DNA of 37,750 nt from Litorilituus sp. (GTDB lineage Bacteria; Pseudomonadota; Gammaproteobacteria; Enterobacterales; Alteromonadaceae). Each line of letters starts with the position of its first letter. Within the stretch, counting starts at the first letter, position 1. Where the stretch lies: positions 1 to 37,750 of the forward strand of contig JASMAS010000110.1 of assembly GCA_030754235.1 (NCBI GenBank), in the 5' to 3' direction. This document shows positions 26,186 to 35,448 of the stretch, in pieces. Under the pieces are notes generated by a model. The model made no database searches, was not told the origin of the DNA, and was given only the letters and a program-made list of their open reading frames with translations. A program made the translations under genes and the position numbers.

Positions 26186-27319
26186 ATGAGTGATTTTGAT
26201 AAAAATCTTAAAGTGTTGCGCGAAGAGATTGATGACATTGATAGCCAGTTGGTGGCTTTACTAAAAAAACGACGTGAAGTTACTACTAAAGTAGGGGAGT
26301 TAAAAAGTGCTATTGGTATGCCAATTTACGCACCAGATAGAGAAGCAAGTTTAATTGCAAGGCGTCGTGAACAAGCACAGAACCTAGGTTTAAGTGCTGA
26401 TTTAATTGAAGATGTTTTACGTCGGTTAATGCGAGACTCTTATGTGAGCCAGGATGCCAGTGGGTATCGGTGTGTAAATCCTGATTGTAAAAAAGTAGTT
26501 ATTATTGGTGGTAAAGGGCAACTAGGCAGTGTTTTTGTGGATTTGTTTAAACGCTCAGGTTATCAAGTTGCTATTATTGGGCAGGAAGATTGGTCAAAGA
26601 GTGAGGCCATTTTGGCTCACGCTAGTTTGGTCCTTGTTTCTGTACCTATTCGATTAACGTCTTTGGTAATTAATCATTTAAAAAACATACCCGCAGAGTG
26701 CATTTTGGCTGACGTTACTAGTATAAAAGAGTCTCCACTTTATGACATGATGAACGTACATTCGGGTCCTGTTGTAGGTTTACACCCAATGTTTGGGCCA
26801 GATGTTACCGGATTGATTAAGCAAACTATTATCGCTTGTGATGGCCGTGAGCAAGAAAAATATCAATGGCTGTTAGATCAAATTCAAGTCTGGGGTGCAA
26901 AAATATACTCAGTATCTGCCCGTGAGCATGATCAAGCCATGTCTATGGTGCAAGTCATGCGTCACTTTTCAACGATTGTTTATGGTTATCACTTAATGAC
27001 TGAAGGGGCTGATATTGAAAAGTTAGTCAATATGAGTTCACCTATTTATCGATTAGAGTTGATTATGGTGGGGCGCCTTTTTGCCCAAGACCCTATTCTT
27101 TATTCTGATATTATTTTTGCTAATCCAGAAAATATTTCCATGATGAAGCGCTTTGCCTATCGTTTTCTTGAGTTATTAGAAGATGTTGAAGTGGGTGATA
27201 AAGATGCGTTTGTCACTATGTTTGAACATGTTTCACACTGGTTTGGTCAATATGCAGATGAGTTCTTAACTGAAAGCAAGGCAATGTTACTCAAGGCTAA
27301 CGAATTAAAAAAACATTAG
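26186..27319 (+). CDS. tyrA: Bifunctional chorismate mutase / prephenate dehydrogenase (T-protein)
   Basis: TyrA converts chorismate to prephenate and then oxidatively decarboxylates it to 4-hydroxyphenylpyruvate, the tyrosine precursor. Of 377 residues, about 1-90 form the AroQ-type chorismate mutase (LREEIDDIDSQLVALLKKRREVTTKVGELK) and the rest the NAD-dependent dehydrogenase, with the IIGGKGQLGSVF nucleotide-binding loop at about 106-117 and the catalytic His200 in GLHPMFGPDV. Length and order equal E. coli TyrA (373). An AGGA ribosome site lies just before the ATG. It forms an operon with aroF. It converges on the chemoreceptor gene with only 19 bases between the stops and no obvious terminator. 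Confidence 0.96.
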   Translation: MSDFDKNLKVLREEIDDIDSQLVALLKKRREVTTKVGELKSAIGMPIYAPDREASLIARRREQAQNLGLSADLIEDVLRRLMRDSYVSQDASGYRCVNPDCKKVVIIGGKGQLGSVFVDLFKRSGYQVAIIGQEDWSKSEAILAHASLVLVSVPIRLTSLVINHLKNIPAECILADVTSIKESPLYDMMNVHSGPVVGLHPMFGPDVTGLIKQTIIACDGREQEKYQWLLDQIQVWGAKIYSVSAREHDQAMSMVQVMRHFSTIVYGYHLMTEGADIEKLVNMSSPIYRLELIMVGRLFAQDPILYSDIIFANPENISMMKRFAYRFLELLEDVEVGDKDAFVTMFEHVSHWFGQYADEFLTESKAMLLKANELKKH

Positions 27320-27338
27320 CCAGAGTGCAATAGAGCAG

Positions 27339-28868
27339 TTATTTTTTGGGAGTGAAGGTATTAGCTAGGTCAGCAATACCTTCTATGCTACTTTCAAGAA
27401 CGCACATTTGTTGTGCAACGTTATCTGCCTCAGACTTGGTTTTTTCAGTCGTTTGGCCAATATCATTAATGTACTGAGTTATTTGGCATGAAACTACACT
27501 TTGCTCTTCTGCTGCTGTTGCAATAACTGTAGCGGCATTGCTAATATTTTGTATCTTATCAACTACATCATCAATTTTTTGATGGGATTGTTGAGCACTT
27601 TTAACACAAAAGTTAGCTTCATCTTTATTCTTTTCCATCAAATCAACCCATTGTTCAATAGTACTAAGCATAACGGTTAAACGCTGGTTAATTTCTTTTG
27701 CAGATTCTTGTGTACGAGATGATAAAGTTCTGACTTCATCAGCAACAACCGCGAAACCACGCCCGTGCTCTCCTGCACGTGCCGCTTCAATCGCGGCATT
27801 TAGGGCTAGTAAATTAGTTTGATCAGCAATAGATTGAATGTCTTGCATTAAATCGCCAACACTATTCGCTGATAGCGTTAACGAGTCTGCTGAGCTAGAA
27901 GCGCTTTCAACGGCCTGCGCTAAATTTTGTATTTTGTCTGTTGTTTGGTAAATATCTTGCTGAGCTTGTTCACATTGCTCAAAAGTACTTTCTAAATCAT
28001 GTGCTGCGGTGACAGTGTTTTTTGCTATATCGGTTGTAGAGGCCTGCATTTGCACCATGGCAACATTAAGTTGTTCAATGCCCTTTTTCTGTTCGGCTAA
28101 AGTTTCTCTACTTTCACTCAGCCCTTGGCTTAGTGTAGCCATTACTTTCTTGATAGGGGTGGTGGCATCGAGTGTCCGCTCTAAAATTGCTTTAATTTTA
28201 GTTTTCATCATAGCAAGGGTGAAATCAAAAATACTCGCAGTTCCTTTGCCAAAATATACTTTTCTGGAGATAGAGTCGAACATGTTTTGTAATCTTTGCG
28301 CGCGTTTTGCTGTGGGGATAATATCGGACCAAAAAATAACAATAGGGGTTATAGCACTTAATACTGCAATGATGGAGACGGTTATACCAAGAGTTGAGAA
28401 AATAATACCTTGAGCAATAATTGATAACAGCATCAAAAAAATAAACTTATGGTTTTTGGTAAACTCAAAAATAGCCCATTTATTTTTTTTGTTCAGTGCC
28501 CTATATATACTGGCAGCGTTATGTTGAATTTGAGGTTTGGCAATCTTACTGATTGACTGATAACCTATTATTGAGCCGTTTTGGTATTGTGGAGTGCTAA
28601 AGGTTTCAAGCCAGATCTCTTTATTATTTCTATCTTTTATGCGCATGACACCTTGCCAAGCAAAGCCTTTTGATAGAGTGTTTGATAGCTCTGCTATGAT
28701 AGCATCTGGCATTTTATGATGAGTTAAATCTTTAATGTTTGTTTTTAGTAGTTCACTGTTTTGATAACCTGTGATCTGGCAATACTTATCATTTGCGTAA
28801 GTAATTTGACCTTTGGTATCCGTGACAAAGATAAATTGTTGGTTTTGTGATTTCATACGTTCTTTCAT
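27339..28868 (-). CDS. Aer-like methyl-accepting chemotaxis protein with PAS domain
   Basis: This 509-residue chemoreceptor has an N-terminal cytoplasmic PAS domain (about residues 8-105: [24 protein letters not shown] and an [14 protein letters not shown] segment), two adjacent membrane helices at about 141-180 with hardly any periplasmic loop, and a C-terminal signalling domain. The hairpin tip reads [34 protein letters not shown], as in CheW/CheA-binding receptors. This architecture is that of Aer, which senses redox state or oxygen through FAD. The FAD-contacting residues cannot be confirmed by eye, so the signal is uncertain. Start could be residue 1 or Met5. No other chemotaxis genes are nearby. 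Confidence 0.9.
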   Translation of the reverse strand: MKERMKSQNQQFIFVTDTKGQITYANDKYCQITGYQNSELLKTNIKDLTHHKMPDAIIAELSNTLSKGFAWQGVMRIKDRNNKEIWLETFSTPQYQNGSIIGYQSISKIAKPQIQHNAASIYRALNKKNKWAIFEFTKNHKFIFLMLLSIIAQGIIFSTLGITVSIIAVLSAITPIVIFWSDIIPTAKRAQRLQNMFDSISRKVYFGKGTASIFDFTLAMMKTKIKAILERTLDATTPIKKVMATLSQGLSESRETLAEQKKGIEQLNVAMVQMQASTTDIAKNTVTAAHDLESTFEQCEQAQQDIYQTTDKIQNLAQAVESASSSADSLTLSANSVGDLMQDIQSIADQTNLLALNAAIEAARAGEHGRGFAVVADEVRTLSSRTQESAKEINQRLTVMLSTIEQWVDLMEKNKDEANFCVKSAQQSHQKIDDVVDKIQNISNAATVIATAAEEQSVVSCQITQYINDIGQTTEKTKSEADNVAQQMCVLESSIEGIADLANTFTPKK

Positions 28869-29312
28869 TGTCCAAAATAATACTCCACAGTAAGTATCTA
28901 GCTATGGGGTTATATAGTTTGTTCTAGCTCAGCGTTGAGTTGATATTATTGTTTCAATATTTTTTGTTGTTATAACTAATTTTACCCTTAAAAACAATAG
29001 GCAAGTCCAGGAGAAAATTGAGTGTCTATTCAAATAACGCTATCAAATTCAGCGAAACACTTATCATTATTGCAAAATGCGTTGTGTTTCTGTTTTGTTA
29101 TGGCTAGATAAGCTCGAAACTCAGTGTTTAACAAAGGCTATCAGAAAATTCATAACGTGTGCCTAGTGATATGAAAAGCCTCAATAGTGGTGGCACAAAA
29201 GGAAGAAGCTTAATGCTGGCATGATTCAATGTTCCCTTATTCGTTGTTAGTTGTTTTTGACACCTGATTAGCTTTTCTCGCATGGCATGAAACACAAGAG
29301 TTAAATGAGGGG
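28869..29312. other. 444-base spacer without a recognised gene
   Basis: No reading frame of useful length or recognisable content was found on either strand. The DNA lies upstream of the minus-strand chemoreceptor gene. GTTTAAC at 29126-29132 and GTTAGTT at 29246-29252 bracket about 127 bases with a short inner inverted repeat (TGTGCC 29158-29163, GGCACA 29192-29197); I do not consider this enough to call an integron attC site. Confidence 0.5.
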
Positions 29313-30050
29313 TTAATTTACAGCTAAGTTGAGTAGGCTAAGTAAAATCTCCCCCCCTATTTGGTTGATCACCATACCGCTTTTTCCTCCGATGGCTGAA
29401 ATTTTTATATCTTTTTGTTCGGTTAAGGTCGCGTGATTATCTTGGATTAAATTTAATTCTAACGTGTTAATATGAATAGCGGTGATAGTCATTTTTTGTT
29501 GAGGCTTGCCTCGGGAGTTTTTTGAAGTTGTGTGCTCGACAATAGGTCCTGCCTCAGGGTGTTTTTTTGCATATTCCTCAGCATTAAGGTCAGGATTTTT
29601 TGCTGCATATATTTGGGCGCTTATCGCTGGATAAAGTTCAGGGTAATCACTAGCAAGTGTTAGGCTAATTTGCTCAATAAGTGCATCGATATTGGTTTTA
29701 TTGTCAGCGATAGTTTCTATATTAAGCTTTAGGGTATTAATCGTAATATTATCGATGTGGGTAACCTGCTTATCTGACTGAACTCTTGATAATATAACTT
29801 TTGCTTGATCTATCGTTAATATGCTTTGTGCTTGTTGTAAATTGCCGATACTCAGTTGCTCGAGTAGTGCAATACCTGTATTAGGGGAAAAATCAGAAGA
29901 AATTACGTTAGTGGATTGGCCACTATAATAATGTCCCTGTAGCTCTATTTGACTTTTTAAGTACTCATTTAAAGAACCATTAGCTAAATACCAAAGCATA
30001 GTGCTAAAAAACACTAATAAGGTGAATGCGAGTATAGCCAGTTTATTCAA
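29313..30050 (-). CDS. Uncharacterised membrane-anchored protein
   Basis: I do not recognise the family with confidence. The 245-residue protein begins with one hydrophobic helix (residues 3-23, LAILAFTLLVFFSTMLWYLAN) and the remainder is predicted periplasmic. Repeated short amphipathic strands such as HIDNITINTLKLNIE (about 98-112) and AIHINTLELNLIQ (about 190-202), together with DNKTNIDALIEQI, recall AsmA/DUF748-type lipid-transport-like proteins, but it is far shorter, so this is weak inference. A central segment PDLNAEEYAKKHPEAGP is probably a loop. It lies 93 bases downstream of pheA on the same strand and may be co-transcribed. Confidence 0.7.
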   Translation of the reverse strand: MNKLAILAFTLLVFFSTMLWYLANGSLNEYLKSQIELQGHYYSGQSTNVISSDFSPNTGIALLEQLSIGNLQQAQSILTIDQAKVILSRVQSDKQVTHIDNITINTLKLNIETIADNKTNIDALIEQISLTLASDYPELYPAISAQIYAAKNPDLNAEEYAKKHPEAGPIVEHTTSKNSRGKPQQKMTITAIHINTLELNLIQDNHATLTEQKDIKISAIGGKSGMVINQIGGEILLSLLNLAVN

Positions 30051-30143
30051 AGTGTTACCTCTTTTTTCGTGGGGACTGTGTTATGTAGAAGGCCCAGTGT
30101 AGCCTATTTGTTTGCACACCTTAAGCCAAGAAGGTGAGCGAGG

Positions 30144-31319
30144 TTAAATTTCACTACTAGGTACACTGGTTGGACTAATATGCTCAATTGGATAACAACC
30201 TAGCACTTTAATAAAATTAGTATACTCAGTTATTTCGCTGATTGCTTCTTGTAAAGCGAAGCTTTTTAAATTGGCTTCGACATCAATATAAAACATCTCC
30301 TCCCATGGACGGCCTTGAATTGGTCTGGATTCAAGTTTGCACATATTTATATTTTTTTCTTTTAATACTAATAAACACTCAACTAAAGCGCCGGCCTTTT
30401 GCCCTGTAGCTAAAATGATTGTTGTTTTGGCTGGAATTTGCTCTGCAACGTCAACGGCTTTTCGGGCGACTAAAATAAAGCGAGAGTGGTTTTCATTTTG
30501 GTTAGCAATAGATTTTTCCAATGCTTGTAATTTATAGAGTTGCCCACCTTCCTCGCTGCCAATTACAGCGATAGTTTCATCGTGTAATTCTGATACTTGC
30601 ATCATGGCATCAGCGGTGCTGTCGCAATATTCAATACGCATATTGCATTGTTTGTCTAAAAAGTTACTACATTGAGCAAAAGGTTGACCGTGAGCATAAA
30701 TGGTTTTTATTTTTTCTAAACGAGTATTAACGGCCGTTAACAGGCAGTGTTCTATGGGCTGGGTTATTTCACCGACAATAGATAGGTTCGTATGTTGAAG
30801 TAAATCATAGACTTCATTAATGCTACCTGAGCTGGTATTTTCAATAGGTAACATACCATAGTCAACTTGGCCTGACTCAACTTGTTGTAATATATCACTG
30901 AAATTTTGACAACCAGACTCAATTATTTTTTCTGCTCGACGTGAAAAATATCGGTGGCTAGCTAAGTAGCTATATGAGCCTTTATCACCTAAAAAGGCAA
31001 CACTAACTGTTGGTGTTTGAATATTTGGGTTTGCCAAGCTTTGCAAGTAAGCTTGTTGGTTAAGTACCGAGTCTTCAATAATGGTTTGAAATATATTGGT
31101 CACATAGTGGGTATCTAAACCTAGCTCTTTTCCTTGTTTGATCAAACGAATTAATAGCTCTTGTTCTCGTTGAGGATCACGGATAGGGCGAATTTGTTCA
31201 ACCTTGCTTTTAGCAACATTAAGAGTGAGGGCACGACGTTTGGCAAACAGGGTTAACAGCTCTTTGTCTAATGCTGTTATTTCTTTACGTATTTCATTTA
31301 AGTCTAATTTATCGCTCAC
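30144..31319 (-). CDS. pheA: Bifunctional chorismate mutase / prephenate dehydratase (P-protein)
   Basis: PheA makes prephenate from chorismate and converts it to phenylpyruvate, the phenylalanine precursor. Of 391 residues, about 1-90 are the AroQ chorismate mutase (LNEIRKEITALDKELLTLFAKRRALTLNVAKSK), 105-285 the dehydratase, and 300-380 an ACT domain with the phenylalanine-binding GALV (310-313) and ESRP (330-333) motifs. The start is GTG at 31319. The dehydratase's conserved TRF motif reads SRF here (Ser279), keeping a hydroxyl. The leader contains a promoter-like sequence and an intrinsic terminator, suggesting conditional read-through, but no Phe-rich leader peptide was found. Confidence 0.95.
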   Translation of the reverse strand: MSDKLDLNEIRKEITALDKELLTLFAKRRALTLNVAKSKVEQIRPIRDPQREQELLIRLIKQGKELGLDTHYVTNIFQTIIEDSVLNQQAYLQSLANPNIQTPTVSVAFLGDKGSYSYLASHRYFSRRAEKIIESGCQNFSDILQQVESGQVDYGMLPIENTSSGSINEVYDLLQHTNLSIVGEITQPIEHCLLTAVNTRLEKIKTIYAHGQPFAQCSNFLDKQCNMRIEYCDSTADAMMQVSELHDETIAVIGSEEGGQLYKLQALEKSIANQNENHSRFILVARKAVDVAEQIPAKTTIILATGQKAGALVECLLVLKEKNINMCKLESRPIQGRPWEEMFYIDVEANLKSFALQEAISEITEYTNFIKVLGCYPIEHISPTSVPSSEI

Positions 31320-31356
31320 TATGCTTACCTACTTTGCTATTTTTTGCTGGCATACT

Positions 31357-31383
31357 AAAAAAAAACTCCTATTTTGGAGCTTT
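31357..31383 (-). terminator. Intrinsic terminator between the MAPEG gene and pheA, possible pheA attenuator
   Basis: On the minus strand an 8-bp stem with one G-T pair (CTCC/GGAG core, 31376-31379 with 31366-31369) and a 6-base loop is followed by nine T (31365-31357). It ends 37 bases before the pheA GTG. Confidence 0.75.
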
Positions 31384-31385
31384 AC

Positions 31386-31411
31386 CTCGCTAGAGTGCTT
31401 ACTCTAGCGAG
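31386..31411. repeat. Perfect 11-bp inverted repeat in the pheA leader region
   Basis: CTCGCTAGAGT (31386-31396) and ACTCTAGCGAG (31401-31411) enclose four bases. On the minus strand it overlaps the -10-like hexamer of the putative pheA promoter, so it could be an operator, or a second hairpin of the MAPEG terminator. Confidence 0.75.
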
Positions 31412-31430
31412 CTTGGATAAATACTGTCAA
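31401..31430 (-). promoter_or_regulatory. Putative sigma-70 promoter of pheA
   Basis: On the minus strand TTGACA (31430-31425) and TAGAGT (31406-31401) are 18 bases apart. The -35 is perfect; the -10 matches 4 of 6. Transcription would begin near 31394, upstream of the terminator at 31383-31357. Confidence 0.45.
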
Positions 31431-31466
31431 CAGTTTCTTTATATCGTTTTTTATCGTTAGCTAATT

Positions 31467-31853
31467 TTACGGGATACATTGCCAAATAATGGTAAAGCTA
31501 CTCACCGTCGCCACTCCCCAAACGAGCGTGCGTAATTTATCAATATTGAGTAAATACAAAATATTATAAAGAACTCTGGCACACACATGAGCTATAGCTA
31601 ACTGTATAATTAGCTCACTAGTGTTGTTAAGGGCAATGGCAAGTAATACAGCAGGAGCAAAAATGATAAATGATTCGAAAGCATTTTGATGTGCTGCTAA
31701 TGCACGGGCACCAAGGCCTGTTAGTTTACTTTGTTGTTCGCGAGGATGAAAATTGTCATAACCGCCAAGTTGATTCATAGCATAGGCGACTGGTATTTTT
31801 GCAAGATAGGGCAAAAGGGCGGCGATAAATAAACATAATAGTAGTGTGGTCAT
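31467..31853 (-). CDS. MAPEG-family membrane protein
   Basis: MAPEG proteins are small four-helix membrane proteins that include glutathione transferases and related enzymes. From the ATG at 31853 the product is 128 residues with four hydrophobic helices (about 1-22, 55-77, 80-100 and 108-127 from this start) and the family-like NFHPREQQSKLTGLGARALAAHQNAFESF block. An earlier ATG at 31868 would add five residues, but the GAGAGAGA just before 31853 is the better ribosome site. The substrate is unknown. It follows the penicillin-acylase gene on the same strand by about 70 bases. Confidence 0.85.
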   Translation of the reverse strand: MTTLLLCLFIAALLPYLAKIPVAYAMNQLGGYDNFHPREQQSKLTGLGARALAAHQNAFESFIIFAPAVLLAIALNNTSELIIQLAIAHVCARVLYNILYLLNIDKLRTLVWGVATVSSFTIIWQCIP

Positions 31854-31923
31854 TTCTCTCTCTCTCATTTTTGTTGTGTGTTGGCATTAATGTTTGTTAA
31901 CTAGAGCTCCATATAATTTGTTG

Positions 31924-34335
31924 TTAATAACTTAATAGCGTCAATGTGTATTGAGTTTTCCCCGGTAAAAATGGTGACGGTTTTCCTTGCTCCCAATCAC
32001 TATGACCTACGCCATAATAAGGGCTCCAAGGATGTCCAGCTTGACTGGTTGGCATTTGAAAAATGCCAGTATTTTCATGACCTGGGGAGACCACCATACG
32101 TTGAGACGCACCAAATGCTTTACCTTGTACTTTAGGCATGTAGCTATCCCCTGATAGTGGGGTTGCAGGCATATCTAACCATTTGGCAATGAAAGGGATG
32201 GCTTTACTTAAGGGGTGTTGAATAGCGCTAGTATTTTGTTGCCCCCAGGTGGCAGCACTTAAAGGTTGAACTTCGTTTTTCGGTGAAACTTTCATATCAG
32301 TAATCGTTTTTTGTAAAGCCTCATTAAATACAGCTGACCATGAAGACAACGGACGCATAAGAAAATTGTCACTTTGTTGATTAATTAGTTGCCAAAGTGG
32401 TGTTTCAAGCTGCTGTCGAATACTGCGAAATTGATAGCTGTCATCTAGCTTACTAAGTGAGAGATTTAGTTCGCTAAACACTAAATCTCTAAGATTTATT
32501 CTAAAGTTTCGTACTAATCGGTAACTGACCGAGTCAGTACTTGCAACGAATGTTTTTGTTTCATCAAGCAGCGTTTTTACGTCTAGAAACTGTTGATGCT
32601 CTGCCACTGTTTTTTCGGTTAGTACCTGCGTGAGCAAAAATGTTTTCCATCGCTCTAAAAAAAGTGCACGATCATCTAAGCTTATTGCTAGCAGTGCTTT
32701 TTCATCAAAGTGTGATAGAGCAAATAAACCATCACGTATTTGTTGTGATCTAGCACCTAGTGCATAACCACCATTACCTATTTTTTCCAGCATTTTATGA
32801 CCAACAACACGTGAGTTTGCAGTCCATAAACGGTTGTGAACAGGGTTCATTACTCGGGGGTATTGCTGTGATGATAAATAGCCTTGCCAGCCATTATTGC
32901 CTTCATGCCAGTAGGTTGGAGTATTACCAATATCGCCAAATTTTTTAGGGATAGGCCCCATAATAGTCCAACCGATATTACCTTCTTTATCACCTACCAT
33001 CATGTTTTGTGCAGGAATACCACTGCGAGATGCAATATTAAAAGCTTGTTCTACATTTTTAGCCGTTTCTAGCTCTATAGCGGTGAGATTAATGGCTTGT
33101 TTATCATGAGCAACCCACCGATAGGCTAACCATTCTCCTTTATGGTTTTTACCAATAACAGGGCCCCAAATAGTTTCTTTGATAGTTAACTCTATCGGTT
33201 GTTCATCTTTAATCGCAATAACTTGTTGATGATAAGTAAAGCCTTTTTCACCTTGAGGGGTTAAATACTTACTACCATCACCTGTGGTTTGTAGTACAAC
33301 AACATCGCTGTAATCACCATAACTATTAGTGAAACCCCAAGCAATGTTATTATTGCTGCCAATAACCATGTTGGGTGTACCTGGCAAGGTAACGCCGGTT
33401 ATGCTAATTTGTTGATTATTATGAGGATATTCGAATCGGGCTCTAAACCAAGTATTGGGCACTTTTATTCCTAAGTGCATATCATTGGCGATAATAGCGC
33501 TACCTGTTTTGCTGATAGTACCTGAAACGGCCCAATTGTTTGAGCCTGGAAATTCATCCGCTTGATAACGGTTAAGGCCATATAGATTTTTGTGATCAGT
33601 AGCCTCCACATGACGAAGTGACGCCGAAGCATTTGGCCAAGCGCTAGTTGGCATAGGTGAAGCTGAATATTGGCTACCATCGATGGCAGCATCCCAAATA
33701 CTACCTTTAGGATCTAAAAATGCGTAAACATCAGCGCTTAAAATTGCGTTCATGAGTCCTAATGAACGCTCTCTTTGGCCATCATGGTATTGCAAGTCAA
33801 TATACATGCTAAAAATGGTAAGAATAGAGTCTTCTTCACTCCATTGTACAGGCTCTTGCTGCAGTAATAAGTACTCAAAAGGTGAAGTGTTTAAATATTT
33901 TAAGCCTTGATTAACACCTCGAGTGTATGCTTTTAATAAAAGTGCTTGCTCACTGGGTAATGATTTAACTATCTCTCTTGCTCTATAACGAAATCGATGC
34001 CGGCGAATGGATTTATCATAATTGAGCGCCAATGAACCAAAAAGACTCGATAGTTCGCCAGCAGAGTTGCGCCTTAATAAATCCATCTGAAAAAATCGTT
34101 CTTGAGCGTGGACAAAACCGGTTGTTACAGCAATGTCGACACGACTACTGGCTTTGAATGTCGCTATGCCCTGGCTGTCTCGCTCAATAGTTGCAGTATC
34201 GTGAAGACCAAAAACAGTTTTTTTGCCTTCGAGTATAGGTAAAGCACTATCTACTTTGCTATACAACCAAGTTGCAGCTGAGGCAAGTACTAGTGAGCTA
34301 ACTAATAAAATAGCTATTATTATTTTTTTAATCAT
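31924..34335 (-). CDS. Penicillin acylase family N-terminal nucleophile amidohydrolase
   Basis: Enzymes of this family are made as a precursor, exported and self-cleaved into alpha and beta chains; they hydrolyse amides such as N-acyl-homoserine lactones, penicillins or other acyl-amines. The 803-residue protein has an N-terminal hydrophobic export or anchor helix (residues 3-23), the alpha-chain GFVHAQERFFQMDLLRRNSAGELS motif, and the cleavage site EFPGSNNWAVSG, where Ser265 would become the catalytic N-terminal residue. Later blocks include GVTLPGTPNMVIGSNNNIAWGFTN and the C-terminal SQAGHPWSPYYGVGHSDWEQGKPSPF. The true substrate cannot be told; quorum-signal or lipopeptide acylase activity are possibilities. 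Confidence 0.92.
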   Translation of the reverse strand: MIKKIIIAILLVSSLVLASAATWLYSKVDSALPILEGKKTVFGLHDTATIERDSQGIATFKASSRVDIAVTTGFVHAQERFFQMDLLRRNSAGELSSLFGSLALNYDKSIRRHRFRYRAREIVKSLPSEQALLLKAYTRGVNQGLKYLNTSPFEYLLLQQEPVQWSEEDSILTIFSMYIDLQYHDGQRERSLGLMNAILSADVYAFLDPKGSIWDAAIDGSQYSASPMPTSAWPNASASLRHVEATDHKNLYGLNRYQADEFPGSNNWAVSGTISKTGSAIIANDMHLGIKVPNTWFRARFEYPHNNQQISITGVTLPGTPNMVIGSNNNIAWGFTNSYGDYSDVVVLQTTGDGSKYLTPQGEKGFTYHQQVIAIKDEQPIELTIKETIWGPVIGKNHKGEWLAYRWVAHDKQAINLTAIELETAKNVEQAFNIASRSGIPAQNMMVGDKEGNIGWTIMGPIPKKFGDIGNTPTYWHEGNNGWQGYLSSQQYPRVMNPVHNRLWTANSRVVGHKMLEKIGNGGYALGARSQQIRDGLFALSHFDEKALLAISLDDRALFLERWKTFLLTQVLTEKTVAEHQQFLDVKTLLDETKTFVASTDSVSYRLVRNFRINLRDLVFSELNLSLSKLDDSYQFRSIRQQLETPLWQLINQQSDNFLMRPLSSWSAVFNEALQKTITDMKVSPKNEVQPLSAATWGQQNTSAIQHPLSKAIPFIAKWLDMPATPLSGDSYMPKVQGKAFGASQRMVVSPGHENTGIFQMPTSQAGHPWSPYYGVGHSDWEQGKPSPFLPGKTQYTLTLLSY

Positions 34336-34593
34336 AGGTAGTGAAAACGGTCAACTGGTAATATTACTAGAGTAACTGAAAAATGCTTAAGAGCGAAAGT
34401 ATTTGTTTTCATGTGTCATTTGACTAGATGTATTGTGGATAAAATCAATCGTTCAAAACATTATCAGCTCAAGAGTAAGCACGTATTATAAAACTTGTCA
34501 TAAATCTTCTTTATCTATTGAAGTAATTTATGTTTTTCTAGTGCCCATTTATTGCTAAAATAATAGAAAATTAATTAATACTGACAATTATCT

Positions 34594-35145
34594 ATGGCAT
34601 CACTTCAAGATCAACTCCTTAAAGCGGGGTTAACAACCAAACAAAAAACACGGCAGGCCAACGCTGATAAACGTAAAAAAAATAAACAAAAACGTAGCGG
34701 TGTTCAACATGAAGCGACGATGCAAGAAAAAGTTAAGCAAGAACTTGTAAAAGCTAAAGTCGAAAAGCAAGCTAAAGATAATGCTTTAAATGAGCAGAAA
34801 AAAAAGCAATTAGTAGACAAAGAACAAGTATTACGAATACAGCAAATTCTCACTCATCATCAAATTAAAAATGTCGAGGGTGAAAATGAATACAACTATA
34901 CTTTTGCTAATAAAATCAAAAAAATATTATTAGATGACAATACACATAAAGCCATAGTTAATGGACGTCTAGCCCTTTGTGGACAAGATGATGTAACTTA
35001 TATAGTTACCCGTGAAACAGCTGAGAAATTATCAATGTTAGATGAAAATATTGTTTTTGTTAAAAATGATAAATTAGTTGATGAAATCCCTGACGCTGAC
35101 GATCCCTATGCAGACTATCAAATTCCAGATGACTTAATGTGGTAG
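34594..35145 (+). CDS. yaiL: DUF2058 (YaiL-like) protein
   Basis: This 183-residue cytoplasmic protein starts with the conserved MASLQDQLLKAGL motif, followed by a very basic stretch (TKQKTRQANADKRKKNKQKR) and a long charged helix to about residue 75, probably coiled coil. A C-terminal domain follows with NYTFANKIKKILLD, VNGRLAL and an acidic end (DEIPDADDPYADYQIPDDLMW). I recognise this as DUF2058, E. coli YaiL, sometimes annotated as a nucleoprotein or polynucleotide-associated protein; its role is unknown, though the basic head suggests RNA or ribosome contact. It is divergent from the penicillin-acylase gene. Confidence 0.88.
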   Translation: MASLQDQLLKAGLTTKQKTRQANADKRKKNKQKRSGVQHEATMQEKVKQELVKAKVEKQAKDNALNEQKKKQLVDKEQVLRIQQILTHHQIKNVEGENEYNYTFANKIKKILLDDNTHKAIVNGRLALCGQDDVTYIVTRETAEKLSMLDENIVFVKNDKLVDEIPDADDPYADYQIPDDLMW

Positions 35146-35247
35146 TGTTATTGATTTGAGGAATATTATAAATATTTTTAGAGATATTACTTTTTGTAGG
35201 TTCGTATGTAATAATACATGCATAGCAACCAAGACTGGGAGGGTAGT

Positions 35248-35409
35248 ATGGCCCAAGAGGATAGAAGTAATATGATCAAAAATACTGATATAAATACTGA
35301 AAAGAGTCTTAATGAACAAAAAACAATGCAACAACAGTTGGCTGATGCTAATAATGAAATAGCCGAGTTAAAACTACAAATTGCATGGTTAGAGCGCTCA
35401 TACGAATAA
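35248..35409 (+). CDS. Small coiled-coil protein, uncharacterised
   Basis: I choose the ATG at 35248, which has a strong GGGAGGG ribosome site five bases away, over an in-frame ATG at 35218. The 53-residue product has a polar head and a C-terminal helix (about residues 24-50: EQKTMQQQLADANNEIAELKLQIAWLERSY) with hydrophobic residues at heptad spacing, so a dimeric coiled coil is likely. It resembles SlyX in size and style but lacks a convincing SlyX sequence match. It sits between DUF2058 and yeiP with its own strong terminator, which supports a real gene. Confidence 0.65.
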   Translation: MAQEDRSNMIKNTDINTEKSLNEQKTMQQQLADANNEIAELKLQIAWLERSYE

Positions 35410-35448
35410 TTCACTATTAACTGACCAATAGAGCCCATCTATATTTTT

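Noticed and set aside
29126..29252. Integron attC-like pair: GTTTAAC and GTTAGTT about 127 bases apart with an inner TGTGCC/GGCACA repeat
   Set aside because: The right core site departs from GTTRRRY, the arms pair only over about six bases, and there is no integrase or cassette gene nearby.
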